From the NCBI RefSeq assembly GCF_019749955.1, contig NZ_JAIEPC010000019.1:1-45930 (forward strand): DNA of 45,930 nt, in the 5' to 3' direction. Position numbers and translations under genes: made by a program. Shown in pieces: positions 27,427 through 36,890 of this stretch; the first letter of the stretch is position 1; every line of letters starts with the position of its first letter. Origin of the DNA: Sphingomonas sp. (GTDB lineage: Bacteria; Pseudomonadota; Alphaproteobacteria; Sphingomonadales; Sphingomonadaceae). A model generated the notes under the pieces. That model did not search any database, was not told where the DNA came from, and was given only the letters and a program-made list of their open reading frames with translations.

Positions 27427-27427
<1 letters not shown>
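26219..27427 (-). CDS. MacB-type ABC transporter permease
   Basis: A 402-residue permease with four membrane helices: one near residues 18-42 ([20 protein letters not shown]) and three at about 275-390 in the FtsX domain. The large extracytoplasmic MacB periplasmic core domain lies between them. [27 protein letters not shown] is the classic FtsX-domain coupling block, and the C-terminus [19 protein letters not shown] is diagnostic. MacB-type pumps use ATP to drive export of substrates from the periplasm through an outer-membrane channel. Coupled by one-base overlap to the ATPase gene. Substrate unknown. Confidence 0.9.
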
Positions 27428-28201
<774 letters not shown>

Positions 28202-28212
<11 letters not shown>

Positions 28213-29554
28213 GCGTTGTCCCGACCGTCACCGCAGGCTTCGCAGCAGCAGCCGCCGCCGACAATTCGCCCGTCACGACTTTCTGCCCCGGCTTCAGATC
28301 GCCGCCGGTGATTTCCGTGAGCGTGCCATTGGTGTCACCGGTGCGGACCTCGACGGGCTTGATGTTGCCATCGGCGTCCAGGACATAAAGCGTCTGGGTC
28401 GCGCCACGCCCGGCATTGGCCGTGCGCGGCCCACCCCGGTTGAGGCGCGGCGGGCCGAACACGCTGGCAACGCCGCCTTGCGATCCGGCAGCGGGCGTCG
28501 TCGGGCGGAAGCGCAACGCGCCGTTCGGCACCAGCAGGACATTGGTCTTCTGCGTGGTCGTGATTTCAGCCGTTGCAGTCATGCCGGGCCGCAGCTGGAT
28601 ATCGGGGTTCGACACCGCCAGCGTCGCCGAATAGCTGACGACCTGGTTGGTCGTCGCTGTGCTGGTGGTGGTCGTCGATTGCGCCGACAGGTTCGAACCG
28701 AGATTGACGCGGGTGATATCCGCCGGGAAGGTCTCGCCCGGGAAGGCATCGACGGTAAAGCTTGCCTTTTGCCCTGCGCGCACTTCGCCGACATCGGCTT
28801 CGTCGATCGACACTTCGAGCTTCATCCGCGTCAGATCTTCGGCGATGACGAACAGGGTCGGCGTGTTGAACGACGCCGCGACGGTCTGCCCCGGCTCGAC
28901 TTGCCGCGCGAGCACGACCCCGTTGACGGGCGACCGGATCACGGCGCGGACGAAGTTATATTCGTTCGACGACAGGGTCGCGCGGGCGGCGGCGACATTG
29001 GCTTGCGCCGCACGGACATTGGCGATCGCGCGGTCGCGATCAGCAATTGCCTGCTCCATTTCGGTCTTGGCCGGTACCCGCCCGCCTGACAAGCGACTGA
29101 CTTCCTCAAGCCGCTTCAACTGCGCGCTCGACTGGGCGAGCGTTGCCTGCGCCTGCGCGACGGCGGCTTGCTGCGACGCGAGTTGCGCCTGGCTCTGGTT
29201 CACCGAATCACGGAAGCGCGACGGATCGATCAGCGCGATCGGCTGGCCCTTCACGACATGATCATTGACGTCGACCAGCACCTTCGACACCAGCCCCGAC
29301 ACTTCGGAGCCGACATCGACCCGGTTCGTCGGCGCGAGCTTACCCGTCGCCGAGACAGTGACCGTCAGCGTCCCCTTTTGGGCGACGTCGGTCGCGTAGC
29401 TTGCCTTGGGGGCAGGCTTGAAGAAGCTCGCGACGAGCAGGATCAGCAGCACCACGCCGATCGCGACCAGCACCCATTTGCCCCAGCGGCGCCACGCCGG
29501 GACCGGGCGAACGCCGAGAAAGTCGTTGAGATCGGATGCGGATGCGTCTGCCAT
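28202..29554 (-). CDS. Periplasmic adaptor (MacA/HlyD family) of an ABC efflux system
   Basis: A 450-residue membrane fusion protein with an N-terminal anchor helix (about 27-47, WVLVAIGVVLLILLVASF). A barrel-lipoyl half follows (GTLTVTVSATGKLAPTNRVDVG and ...VNDHVVKGQPIALID), then a long alpha-helical hairpin rich in Gln/Ala (SQAQLASQQAAVAQAQATL) and the second lipoyl half GVVLARQVEPGQTV. It links the inner-membrane MacB-type pump to the outer-membrane channel. Sits between the channel gene (11 bases upstream) and the ATPase gene. Confidence 0.92.
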
Positions 29555-29565
29555 TTAGGGTCCTG

Positions 29566-31041
29566 CTACTGGGTCGCGCGGGGAGTGGGCTGGCCGTCCC
29601 CCGCCTTCAAGGGTTCGGCGGTCGGCGGCGGGGCGCTGGCATTCCAGCCGCCGCCGAGCGCGAGATAGAGTTGCACCAGCGCCTGTGCCTGATCCGACCG
29701 CGCGGTGTTGAGCCCGCTCTGCGCCGACAGCAGCGACACTTCGGTATTGTTGAGCGTGGTGATGTCGGTCAGCCCGGCGCGATACTGGCTGCGCGCCAGA
29801 ATCGCGGCATTGCTTGAAGCATCGGCCGCGATTTCGAACTCGCGCTGCCGGGCCTGCGCGGTCGCCAGCGCGGTCAGCGCATTTTCGACATCCTCAAGCG
29901 CGCCGAGCACGCTCGCTTTATAGGCGGCAAACGCTTCCTCGGCCTGCGCGCGCCGCGCACGGACGACCGATCGGCCGCGCCCGGCATCGAAGATCGTCTG
30001 CGCGAGCTGGCCGAACACGCGCCCCGTGATGATGTCGGTCAGCGCGTTGATCGACGTCGCGTTGCTGCTGATGCTGCCCGCCAACGTGAGCTGCGGCAAA
30101 AGATTGGCCTTGGCGACGCCGATTTGCGCGGTCGCCGCCGCCAGATTGCGCTCGGCGGCGCGGACATCGGGGCGCAGGCGGATGACATCGGCGGGCAGGC
30201 CCACCGGCACGGCGCCCGGCCCCTGCGGGATCGGCGCGGTCGCGGCGAGCTGCGCCTTCAGCGCGCCCGGCGCCTGGCCCGTGAGCACGCCGAGCCGGTT
30301 GGTCGCCTGTTCATATTGCTGTTCGAGGCTCGGCACATTGGCCGCCGTTTGTGCCCGCTGCGCCCGCGCCTGCTCGGCATCGAGCGACGAGACGAGTCCG
30401 GCCTGGACACGGAAACCCGCAATCTCCAGATTGTCCTGCTGGATCGCGAGACTGCCGCGCGCAATCGACACGCCCGCCTGCGCCGCCCGCGCGAGGATGT
30501 AGTTGCGCGCGACTTCGGAAGCGATCGTCGCCTGCACCTGCGCAAGATTATAACCGCTCGATTCGTAGCTGGCGCGCCCCGCTTCGACCCCGCGCCGCAC
30601 ACCGCCGAAGATGTCCGCAGTATAGGACACGTCGCCCGACAGCGCGTAATTCTCGTTGACGATACCGGCGTTGGTAATCTGGCCGAAGGTGCGTCCGCGA
30701 ATATTGATATTGCGCGAGTAGCTGGCGTTGGCATTCACCGTCGGAAACAGTGAAGCGCGCGACTGGATCAGCGATTCGCGCGCCTGACGCAATCGCGACA
30801 CCGCCTGCGCAATGTCGAGATTGTCCTTGAGCGCCAGATCGACGATCAAATCGAGCTGCGGATCGTTGAAATTGACCCACCAGCGCTGAAGATCAGGCAC
30901 GGCACCATTGGGTGCCGGGGTGGTGTAGCCCGGCGGAACGGCCAACACCTTGGTCTCGGGAGGGCGGTAATTCGGCCCCACGGCGCACGATGCAAGCAGC
31001 AATGCAAAACCGGGAACTGTTAATCGGTGAGAACGCCACAT
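29566..31041 (-). CDS. Outer-membrane efflux lipoprotein, NodT/TolC family
   Basis: A 491-residue outer-membrane factor. The start MWRSHRLTVPGFALLLASCAVGPNY carries a lipobox (LLASC) and the family phrase AVGPNYRPPE, so a lipid-anchored channel is expected; the longer upstream frame is not used. The two repeated OEP domains are visible, with LRQARESLIQSRASLFP in the first and RARRAQAEEAFAAYKASVL...ALEDVENAL in the second. First gene of a four-gene unit encoding a complete tripartite exporter. Confidence 0.92.
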   Translation of the reverse strand: MWRSHRLTVPGFALLLASCAVGPNYRPPETKVLAVPPGYTTPAPNGAVPDLQRWWVNFNDPQLDLIVDLALKDNLDIAQAVSRLRQARESLIQSRASLFPTVNANASYSRNINIRGRTFGQITNAGIVNENYALSGDVSYTADIFGGVRRGVEAGRASYESSGYNLAQVQATIASEVARNYILARAAQAGVSIARGSLAIQQDNLEIAGFRVQAGLVSSLDAEQARAQRAQTAANVPSLEQQYEQATNRLGVLTGQAPGALKAQLAATAPIPQGPGAVPVGLPADVIRLRPDVRAAERNLAAATAQIGVAKANLLPQLTLAGSISSNATSINALTDIITGRVFGQLAQTIFDAGRGRSVVRARRAQAEEAFAAYKASVLGALEDVENALTALATAQARQREFEIAADASSNAAILARSQYRAGLTDITTLNNTEVSLLSAQSGLNTARSDQAQALVQLYLALGGGWNASAPPPTAEPLKAGDGQPTPRATQ

Positions 31042-31201
31042 AGCGCCTTCTAATGCCCTGTGGCGCGCGCAACGTCTACGGTGATTTGTTACTGAAGTGC
31101 GATGACCTCGCACGACAGGGGGCGATGCACTCTATTGCCATCTTCGCGCGTCCGCGCTTAGATATTGAAATAGAAGCAAGGGGCCGGGGTGGGCAAATAA
31201 G

Positions 31202-31882
31202 ATGTTGATGACAGTCGGTTGGCGCCTGCGGCGTCCGCTGTTGTGCTGCGCCGAAGCAGCGCTGCTGGTCGGGGCCGTTGCCGCTGCCAGCCCTTCGACC
31301 GCGCAGGATGTGCCGGCAGCACCTGCTGCCGTGACGCCGCAACCTCCTGCTGATCCGCCCGCCCCGCCCGCTCCCGCGCCATGCTGCACGGTATCGGGCG
31401 GAACGCTGGTCACGATATCGATCGACAAGGCGCTCGATTCGAAGACCGCGCGGGTCGGGCAGGCATTTCCCATCCACCTTGCCGAGCCGCTGGTGCAGGG
31501 CGACGCGACCCTGATCCCCGCCGGGACACCGGGCGTGGGGGAAGTCATCCATGTCGCGCACTCGGGCCTGATGGGGCGCCCGGGCGAGTTGAGCGTGGTC
31601 GTGCGTCACCTTACCCTGGATGGTCGCGAGATCCCGCTACGCGGCTTTCAACTCGGTGGCGCGGGCAAAAACAACACTGATCTGGCGTTAGCCGTCAACG
31701 CAGCAGTCGGCATCGTCGGCGTCTTCATCAGCGGCGGCAACAAATATGTCCCGCTCGGAACGCTCGGCACCGCCAAAATCGCGGTCGACACGACGCTGTC
31801 GCCCGTCGGCCCGGCACCGGCACCGGCACCGGCACCGGCACCGGCACCAACAACGAATCCCAAGCAGGAGGATGGCAAGTGA
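31202..31882 (+). CDS. Exported hypothetical protein with Pro/Ala-rich ends
   Basis: A 226-residue protein. The N-terminus is a signal peptide (RRPLLCCAEAALLVGAVAAASPSTAQ), then a Pro/Ala-rich linker, a compact domain (VSGGTLVTISIDKALDSKTARVG, VRHLTLDGREIPLRGFQLGG) and a (Pro-Ala)n tail. The core resembles beta-rich domains that sit in the periplasm, but I cannot name a family with confidence. GTGA overlap with the following gene shows the two are translated together. Divergent from the efflux operon. Confidence 0.7.
   Translation: MLMTVGWRLRRPLLCCAEAALLVGAVAAASPSTAQDVPAAPAAVTPQPPADPPAPPAPAPCCTVSGGTLVTISIDKALDSKTARVGQAFPIHLAEPLVQGDATLIPAGTPGVGEVIHVAHSGLMGRPGELSVVVRHLTLDGREIPLRGFQLGGAGKNNTDLALAVNAAVGIVGVFISGGNKYVPLGTLGTAKIAVDTTLSPVGPAPAPAPAPAPAPTTNPKQEDGK
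31811..31846 (+). repeat. CCGGCA tandem repeat, six units
   Basis: Six exact hexamers encode alternating Pro and Ala near the C-terminus of the exported protein. Slippage by one unit would keep the frame and only change tail length. Confidence 0.9.
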
Positions 31883-32373
31883 AATCTAAAAGCATATTGA
31901 CCTTGGCACTGCTCGTCGCAGCGCCCGCAACGGCACAAACGGCGCCGCCAGCACCGCCCGCGCCGATGGCGGATGGTAGCGACAAGATTGCGGGCCTGTT
32001 CGACAAGGCGCCCGCCGACAAGGGCCAGATCATTTTCTACCGCCCCGGCGGCGCCGGTGCCTTGATCGGCTGCCTCGTCCGCGAAGGTGACGGTGCCGAC
32101 GAAAAGCATCTGTCGAAGCTCACCGGCAACCGCTATTTTATTCACCTCGCGACGCCGGGCGTTCACAAATATTGGGTGAAGAGCGAAGCGACCGACCGCT
32201 TGACGATGGAAGTCGAGCCCGGCGAAACCTATTTCGTGAAGTGCACAATCGCGATGGGCATCATCGTTGGACGCCCCAATTTGTCGCCGTCCGACCTCGC
32301 CGAGTTCCAGAAAAAGGGCAAGAAGGTCAAACCGATGGCCCCCGCTGACGCCGTCGAAGACAAGAAGAATTGA
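31879..32373 (+). CDS. Exported DUF2846-like protein
   Basis: A 164-residue protein with GTG start overlapping the previous stop, a clear signal peptide (SILTLALLVAAPATAQ) and a domain reading KGQIIFYRPGGAGALIG, then RYFIHLATPGVHKYWVKSE and LTMEVEPGETYFVKC, which matches the DUF2846 pattern of short beta-sandwich lipoprotein-like proteins. No lipobox is seen. The C-terminus is lysine-rich and probably disordered. Periplasmic; function unknown. Ends at a perfect hairpin shared with pccA. Confidence 0.8.
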   Translation: MKSKSILTLALLVAAPATAQTAPPAPPAPMADGSDKIAGLFDKAPADKGQIIFYRPGGAGALIGCLVREGDGADEKHLSKLTGNRYFIHLATPGVHKYWVKSEATDRLTMEVEPGETYFVKCTIAMGIIVGRPNLSPSDLAEFQKKGKKVKPMAPADAVEDKKN

Positions 32374-32380
32374 CGGATCG

Positions 32381-32406
32381 GCGCCGCCCGCTCCGGCGGG
32401 CGGCGC
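32381..32406. terminator. GC-rich hairpin between convergent genes
   Basis: GCGCCGCCCGC and GCGGGCGGCGC are exact reverse complements with a TCCG loop. The stem directly follows the DUF2846-like gene and touches the last base of the pccA stop codon, so it can act on both transcripts. No T-tract. Confidence 0.65.
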
Positions 32407-34532
32407 TAATCGATTTCCAATATGATAGCGTCGACCGCCAGGCTATCGCCCGGCTTTGCACTGACCACCTTGACCAGCCCCGATTTTTCGGCGCGCAGGA
32501 TGTTTTCCATCTTCATCGCCTCGACCACCGCCAGCGGCTGGCCGATCTCGACCTTGTCGCCCTCGCCGACATCGAGCCGCATCAGCAGGCCCGGCATCGG
32601 GCACAGCAGGAAGCGCGACAGATCGGGCGGGATTTTCTCAATCAGATGCGCGGCATAGGGCGCGGCATAGGCTGGTAGCACGCGCGCGCGGTGGCTGGCG
32701 CCGCGGGTCGTCAGCACATAGCCCGACGGCGCCTTGGCGAGGCGGACGATCAGCCGGTCGACGACGACTTCCTCGTCCTCGGCGTCATAAAGCGTTGCTT
32801 CGATCAGCCGGTCGCCGGGGGTGTAGGCAATCTCCAGATCGAGCAGCTCGCCGTCGACGCTGATCTCGTCCTCGGCGAGTTCGACGTCGTGATCGGTATC
32901 GCCGATCCGTACCACCCAGTCGGCGGGCGGCAACAGCCGCTGGCCGAGCTGGCCATCAACGCGGCGCGCGCGATCGGCCTCCGCCGTCGCGACAAAGGCA
33001 GCGACGGCTGCGAGCGCGCGGACCAGATTGGGCGAGGCGGGCGCGCCGTGGAAGCCGTCGGGATATTCCTCCGCGATAAACCCTGTCGTGATGTTACCCG
33101 AGCGAAAACGCGGGTGCTGCATGATCGCCGACAGGAAATCGATGTTATGCCCCGGCCCGCTGATCTCGAACGCATCGAGCGCGGCGATCTGCTGGTCAAT
33201 CGCGCCAAGCCGCGTGGGCGCCCAGGTGATGAGCTTGGCGATCATCGGATCGTAGAAAATGCTGACCTCGCCGCCTTCGATCACGCCATCGTCGACGCGG
33301 GTGTAGGGTTGTGGAGAATCCACCACTTCCCCGTTAGTGTCGAGCGAAGTCGAGACACGGGAGCCAGGCGCATCGCCTGCGGCCCGCCCCTCGACTTCGC
33401 TCGGGACGAACGGTCGGTAGGGCGTACCGGTGGCCTCCGGCGGATCATAGCGCACCAGCCGCCCGATGCTCGGCAGGAAGCCGCGATAGGGGTCTTCGGC
33501 GTACACCCGGTTCTCGATCGCCCAGCCATTGATGCCGATGTCGGCCTGGCCGAACGGCAGCGGCTCGCCCGCAGCCACGCGGATCATTTGTTCGACCAGA
33601 TCGATGCCGGTGATCGCCTCGGTCACCGGATGCTCGACCTGGAGCCGGGTGTTCATTTCGAGGAAGTAGAACCCCTCGCCGGTCGTATCCGCGCCCGAAA
33701 CGATCAGCTCGACCGTGCCCGCTGAGTAATAGCCCACGGCGCGGGCCAGCGCGACCGCCTGCTCGCCCATTGCTTGGCGCATCTTGGGCGTGACGAAGGG
33801 CGACGGTGCTTCCTCGACGACCTTTTGGTGGCGGCGCTGGATGCTGCATTCGCGCTCGTTGAGGTAGAGGATGTTGCCGTGCTGGTCGCCGAGCAGCTGG
33901 ATTTCGATGTGGCGCGGGCTTTCGATGAATTTTTCGATGAACACGCGGTCATCGCCAAACGACGCCAGCCCCTCGCGCTTGGTCGCTTCAAAGCCCTCGC
34001 GCACGTCCTGCTCCGAGTACGCCAGCCGCATCCCCTTGCCGCCGCCGCCTGCCGAAGCCTTCATCATGACCGGAAAGCCGATGTCCTTGGCGATCTTCAC
34101 CGCTTCATCGGTATCGGCGATCTCCCCGAGGAAACCGGGGACGACATTGACCCCCGCCGCCTTGGCGAGCTTCTTCGATTCGATCTTGTCGCCCATCGCC
34201 GCAATCGCGCCCGGCGGCGGGCCGACGAACGCGATGCCCGCCTCGGCGCAGGCGCGTGCAAAACTCTCGCGCTCGGACAGGAAGCCATAGCCGGGGTGGA
34301 TGCAATCCGCGCCCGTCGCCTTGGCGGCAGCGAGGATCAGATCGGCCTTGAGATAGGATTCCGCTGCCGGTGCCGGGCCGAGTCGAACCGCCTCGTCCGC
34401 CATCAGTACGTGGGGAGAGCGCGCATCGGCATCGGAGTAGACCGCGACGGTGGCGAGCCCCATCCCCTTGGCCGTGCGGAACACGCGACAGGCGATTTCA
34501 CCACGATTGGCGACGAGGATTTTCTTGAGCAT
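32406..34532 (-). CDS. pccA: Propionyl-CoA carboxylase alpha subunit (biotin carboxylase plus biotin carrier), with repeat-encoded insert
   Basis: A 708-residue protein: biotin carboxylase domain (LKKILVANRGEIACRV, ATP-grasp glycine loop KASAGGGGKGMR, EMNTRLQVEHPVTE), the acyl-CoA carboxylase BT region, and a C-terminal biotinyl domain with K674 in VEAMKMENIL. It carboxylates biotin and, with PccB, turns propionyl-CoA into methylmalonyl-CoA. Between RLVRYDPPEATG and TRVDDGVIEGG there is an extra segment of roughly 40 residues, read from a repeat element (residues about 374-401). Family members normally join these two blocks directly. The gene remains in frame. The start at 34532 is preferred over the longer frame because it gives the standard MLKKILVANRGE. 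Its ATG overlaps the stop of a small membrane protein gene. Confidence 0.93.
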   Translation of the reverse strand: MLKKILVANRGEIACRVFRTAKGMGLATVAVYSDADARSPHVLMADEAVRLGPAPAAESYLKADLILAAAKATGADCIHPGYGFLSERESFARACAEAGIAFVGPPPGAIAAMGDKIESKKLAKAAGVNVVPGFLGEIADTDEAVKIAKDIGFPVMMKASAGGGGKGMRLAYSEQDVREGFEATKREGLASFGDDRVFIEKFIESPRHIEIQLLGDQHGNILYLNERECSIQRRHQKVVEEAPSPFVTPKMRQAMGEQAVALARAVGYYSAGTVELIVSGADTTGEGFYFLEMNTRLQVEHPVTEAITGIDLVEQMIRVAAGEPLPFGQADIGINGWAIENRVYAEDPYRGFLPSIGRLVRYDPPEATGTPYRPFVPSEVEGRAAGDAPGSRVSTSLDTNGEVVDSPQPYTRVDDGVIEGGEVSIFYDPMIAKLITWAPTRLGAIDQQIAALDAFEISGPGHNIDFLSAIMQHPRFRSGNITTGFIAEEYPDGFHGAPASPNLVRALAAVAAFVATAEADRARRVDGQLGQRLLPPADWVVRIGDTDHDVELAEDEISVDGELLDLEIAYTPGDRLIEATLYDAEDEEVVVDRLIVRLAKAPSGYVLTTRGASHRARVLPAYAAPYAAHLIEKIPPDLSRFLLCPMPGLLMRLDVGEGDKVEIGQPLAVVEAMKMENILRAEKSGLVKVVSAKPGDSLAVDAIILEID
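33331..33413. repeat. TCGAGCGAAGTCGAGA-type inverted repeat inside pccA
   Basis: Left arm CCGTTAGTGTCGAGCGAAGT and on to 33358; right arm from about 33388 to 33413. It nearly duplicates the intergenic element at 39063-39137. Read on the pccA strand it gives PFVPSEVEG followed later by VSTSLDTNG, without stop codons. Confidence 0.92.
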
Positions 34533-34726
34533 TACAATCTCTTTCGGTGACGGAATATAATCAGGCCGACACCATAGACGACCGCGCCGACCGCAGTGAC
34601 ATTTATCGTCGGCCAAACGTAGGTCGGCGTGCCCGACGGACCGGCAAAATTACTTCCTAGAAATGTTGCGACTGCCACAGCAGCGACCGACAGCCAAAAG
34701 CCCGCTGACACCAGTATGAACTTCAC
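34532..34726 (-). CDS. Small membrane protein with two predicted helices
   Basis: A 64-residue protein with helices at about residues 3-26 (FILVSAGFWLSVAAVAVATF) and 42-58 (NVTAVGAVVYGVGLIIF), ending in the basic tail RHRKRL. Not recognised. Its stop overlaps the ATG of pccA (TAATG), so pccA translation may depend on it. It could be a genuine small protein or a leader frame for pccA. Confidence 0.55.
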   Translation of the reverse strand: MKFILVSAGFWLSVAAVAVATFLGSNFAGPSGTPTYVWPTINVTAVGAVVYGVGLIIFRHRKRL

Positions 34727-34745
34727 TCATCCGCTCCCTGCGATG

Positions 34746-34836
34746 CGTCACCCCGGCCTTGTGCCGGGGCCCACCGCGCAACAAGCGACGGGGTTGCGAG
34801 TGGAGACGTAGGCCCCGGCACAAGGCCGGGGTGACG
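34746..34836. repeat. Inverted repeat with perfect 26-bp arms (CACCCCGGCCTTGTGCCGGGG type)
   Basis: Arms 34746-34771 and 34811-34836 are exact reverse complements; the 39-base loop carries no gene. It sits between the DUF2442 gene and the small membrane protein gene on the minus strand and could form a very stable stem that separates expression of pccA from upstream genes. Confidence 0.9.
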
Positions 34837-34853
34837 GAAGGGGTATTGGTTGG

Positions 34854-35114
34854 TCACGCCGCCTTTACCGCCGGTGCGCCGCGTAGCAGCCCCTCGGTGC
34901 TCAAATCCTCGTCGACCGCAGGCCAACGGATGCCATAACCAGCACCCGCCTTCGCCCAGCCCGCCCGCTGGACCGGCGTGGCGTGCAGCAAGCGCGGATA
35001 CCAGACGAGCGGCACCGAAATCGTTCGCCCGTCCATAAGATCGACGATCAGGCTCGCGTCGTCGAAGCGCACGTCGAGCACGCGCTCGTCGGCAGCTTTA
35101 GCTGAAATACTCAT
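34854..35114 (-). CDS. DUF2442-domain protein
   Basis: An 86-residue protein. The pattern VLDVRFDDASLIVDLMDGRTISVPLVWYPRLLHATPVQR, trimmed here in pieces, is the DUF2442 signature: a strand with D-x-x-x-x-V-x-L-x-D-G-R, then the V-x-x-x-W-[FY]-P-R-L turn. Members often lie next to toxin-antitoxin or DUF4160 genes and have been suggested to bind partners or DNA; none is proven here. The ATG at 35114 is chosen because GGGAGG lies 6 bases upstream; the frame is open for 16 more codons. It follows vapC by about 45 bases. Confidence 0.82.
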   Translation of the reverse strand: MSISAKAADERVLDVRFDDASLIVDLMDGRTISVPLVWYPRLLHATPVQRAGWAKAGAGYGIRWPAVDEDLSTEGLLRGAPAVKAA

Positions 35115-35158
35115 GCGACGCCTCCCGTCGACGCTGGTATCGCCTCCATACTCATCCG

Positions 35159-35551
35159 TCACCCCGCCCTCGCGACGCCCGCATGCACAAAATCCTCGCC
35201 CTTGAACAGCAACGGCTCGCCGCGCTCCATCGCCAGCGCATAGGCGAAGCAGTCGCCATAATTCAGCTGCGCCTTGTGCCCGCTCCCCTTGCCGAAATCG
35301 CGATAGGCTTGCCGGGCAATCCGCGCTTGGGCCTCAGTGACGGGGGCAATGTCGACGCCAAGTCGCTGGAGAATCATATCGAGCTCAGCGGTGAGCACCG
35401 GATCGCGGTCACTGTCGATGACAATGCCCGTTTCCAGATAATTGCCCGCCGAAATCGATGCGCCGCCCCGATCAAGGATCATCTGAGCAAAAGCCTCGCC
35501 TTCAGGCTCGACCCAAAGCATGGCAACGACCGCCGAGCTATCGACGATCAT
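35159..35551 (-). CDS. vapC: VapC-family PIN-domain ribonuclease toxin
   Basis: A 130-residue PIN-domain protein. The acidic metal-binding residues are seen: D4 in MIVDSSAVVAML, E40 in NYLETGIV, D100 in LNYGDCFAYALA and D120 near KGEDF. VapC toxins cut specific RNAs (often tRNAs or rRNA). Start overlaps the stop of the antitoxin gene by 4 bases. Confidence 0.92.
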   Translation of the reverse strand: MIVDSSAVVAMLWVEPEGEAFAQMILDRGGASISAGNYLETGIVIDSDRDPVLTAELDMILQRLGVDIAPVTEAQARIARQAYRDFGKGSGHKAQLNYGDCFAYALAMERGEPLLFKGEDFVHAGVARAG

Positions 35552-35799
35552 TTGGGCAATCCACGCTCGTCATAGAGATACTCGTCCATATCGAGCGCCA
35601 GCAGTTCTGGGCTCATGCGCGAACGAGCATCCCGGCAGATGGCCATGGCCTGCTCGAACCGTTCGTCCTTCGTCAACGCGCGCTGCCGCGCCCGCAGCGC
35701 CTCCAACACCACCTGCGTCAGCGTTTCGCCCGTGCGGCCCGCGATTTCGGTCGCCAATGCATAGGCTTCATCGCTCTTGATATTCATCTGCGCGCCCAT
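35548..35799 (-). CDS. vapB: VapB-family antitoxin
   Basis: An 83-residue protein with MNIKSDEAYALATEIAGRTG and ETLTQVVLEALRARQ, the DNA-binding part of the PSK/VapB antitoxin class, then a C-terminal toxin-wrapping region (MSPELLALDMDEYLYDERG). ATG at 35787 (MNIKSDEA) is an alternative start; 35799 has AAGG upstream. It should repress its own promoter, but lies only about 60 bases after bioB on the same strand, so it may also be read from there. Confidence 0.88.
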   Translation of the reverse strand: MGAQMNIKSDEAYALATEIAGRTGETLTQVVLEALRARQRALTKDERFEQAMAICRDARSRMSPELLALDMDEYLYDERGLPK

Positions 35800-35858
35800 C
35801 GGACTACCTTTCTACCAAGGGCCGCTATCATAGCAGAAAGGGCCAACGCGACCAACAT

Positions 35859-36890
35859 TCACGCCACCACCCGCATCGGCTCCTCGCCCACCATCGGCCG
35901 CAGCCCGAGCCGCTCGAACATTGCCCCATCCGCGCTATCGCCGCGATTGCCGGTGGTTAGCAGCTTGTCGCCGGTGAAGATCGAATTCGCCCCCGCCATG
36001 AAGCACAAGGCCTGCGTCGCCTCCGACATGCTCTCGCGCCCCGCGCTCAGCCGCACCATGCTCAGCGGCATCGTGATCCGCGCGACCGCGACGGTGCGCA
36101 CGAATTCGATATCGTCGATCTTCGCCATCGGCGTGTCGGCGAGCATGTTGCCGAGCACCGTCCCCTTCACTGGCACCAGCGCGTTGACCGGCACGCTTTC
36201 GGGATGGCGCGGCAAGGTCGCGAGCGCATGGACGAAGCCGACGCGGTCGGCGCGCGTCTCGCCCATGCCGACGATCCCGCCGCAGCACACGTTGATCCCC
36301 GCCGCACGGACATGCGCGAGCGTGTCGAGCCGATCCTCGAAGGTCCGCGTCGAGATGATGTTGCCGTAATTCTCCGGCGACGTGTCGATATTGTGGTTGT
36401 AGTAATCGAGCCCCGCCTCGGCGAGCCGCTCGGCCTGATGCGGCTCGAGCATGCCGAGCGTCATGCAGGTCTCCAGCCCCATTGCCTTCACGCCCTCGAC
36501 CATCTGCACAACCGCATCGAGATCGCGATCCTTGGGGTTGCGCCATGCCGCGCCCATGCAAAAACGCTGCGATCCGCTCGCCTTGGCCTCGGCCGCGGCG
36601 GCGAGCACGGCGTCGACATCCATCAGCTTTTCGGCCTTCAGCCCGGTGTCGGCGGAGGCGCTTTGCGAGCAATAGCCGCAATCCTCCGGGCAACCACCGG
36701 TCTTGATCGACAGCAAGGTGCACAGCTGCACTTCGCCCGCCGCATGGTGTGCGCGGTGGACCGTCTGCGCGCGGAACATCAGCTCGTCGAAAGGCAGGTC
36801 GAACAGCGCGGCGATTTCAGCGCGGGTCCAGTTTGCTCTCACTAACCCCTCTCCTTCAGGGGAGGGGCTTATCGTTGTCGACTCGTTCAT
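35859..36890 (-). CDS. bioB: Biotin synthase
   Basis: A 343-residue radical-SAM enzyme that inserts sulfur into dethiobiotin to make biotin. The [4Fe-4S] motif is CPEDCGYC (C67, C71, C74). [28 protein letters not shown] and [12 protein letters not shown] are conserved blocks, with the [2Fe-2S] ligands C111 and further cysteines. Placing bioB in line with propionyl-CoA carboxylase fits the biotin need of PccA. The ATG at 36890 overlaps the mutase stop (ATGA). The first 16 codons after it include a palindromic repeat giving SPSPEGEG, so GTG at 36842, with AAGGAG upstream, may be the true start. Confidence 0.95.
   Translation of the reverse strand: MNESTTISPSPEGEGLVRANWTRAEIAALFDLPFDELMFRAQTVHRAHHAAGEVQLCTLLSIKTGGCPEDCGYCSQSASADTGLKAEKLMDVDAVLAAAAEAKASGSQRFCMGAAWRNPKDRDLDAVVQMVEGVKAMGLETCMTLGMLEPHQAERLAEAGLDYYNHNIDTSPENYGNIISTRTFEDRLDTLAHVRAAGINVCCGGIVGMGETRADRVGFVHALATLPRHPESVPVNALVPVKGTVLGNMLADTPMAKIDDIEFVRTVAVARITMPLSMVRLSAGRESMSEATQALCFMAGANSIFTGDKLLTTGNRGDSADGAMFERLGLRPMVGEEPMRVVA
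36846..36867. repeat. Short palindrome at the bioB 5' end
   Basis: CCCCTCTCCT and AGGGGAGGGG form a 10-bp stem with one mismatch and a 2-base loop. It is read as part of the bioB N-terminus if the ATG at 36890 is used, or supplies the ribosome binding site for the GTG at 36842. Confidence 0.7.
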
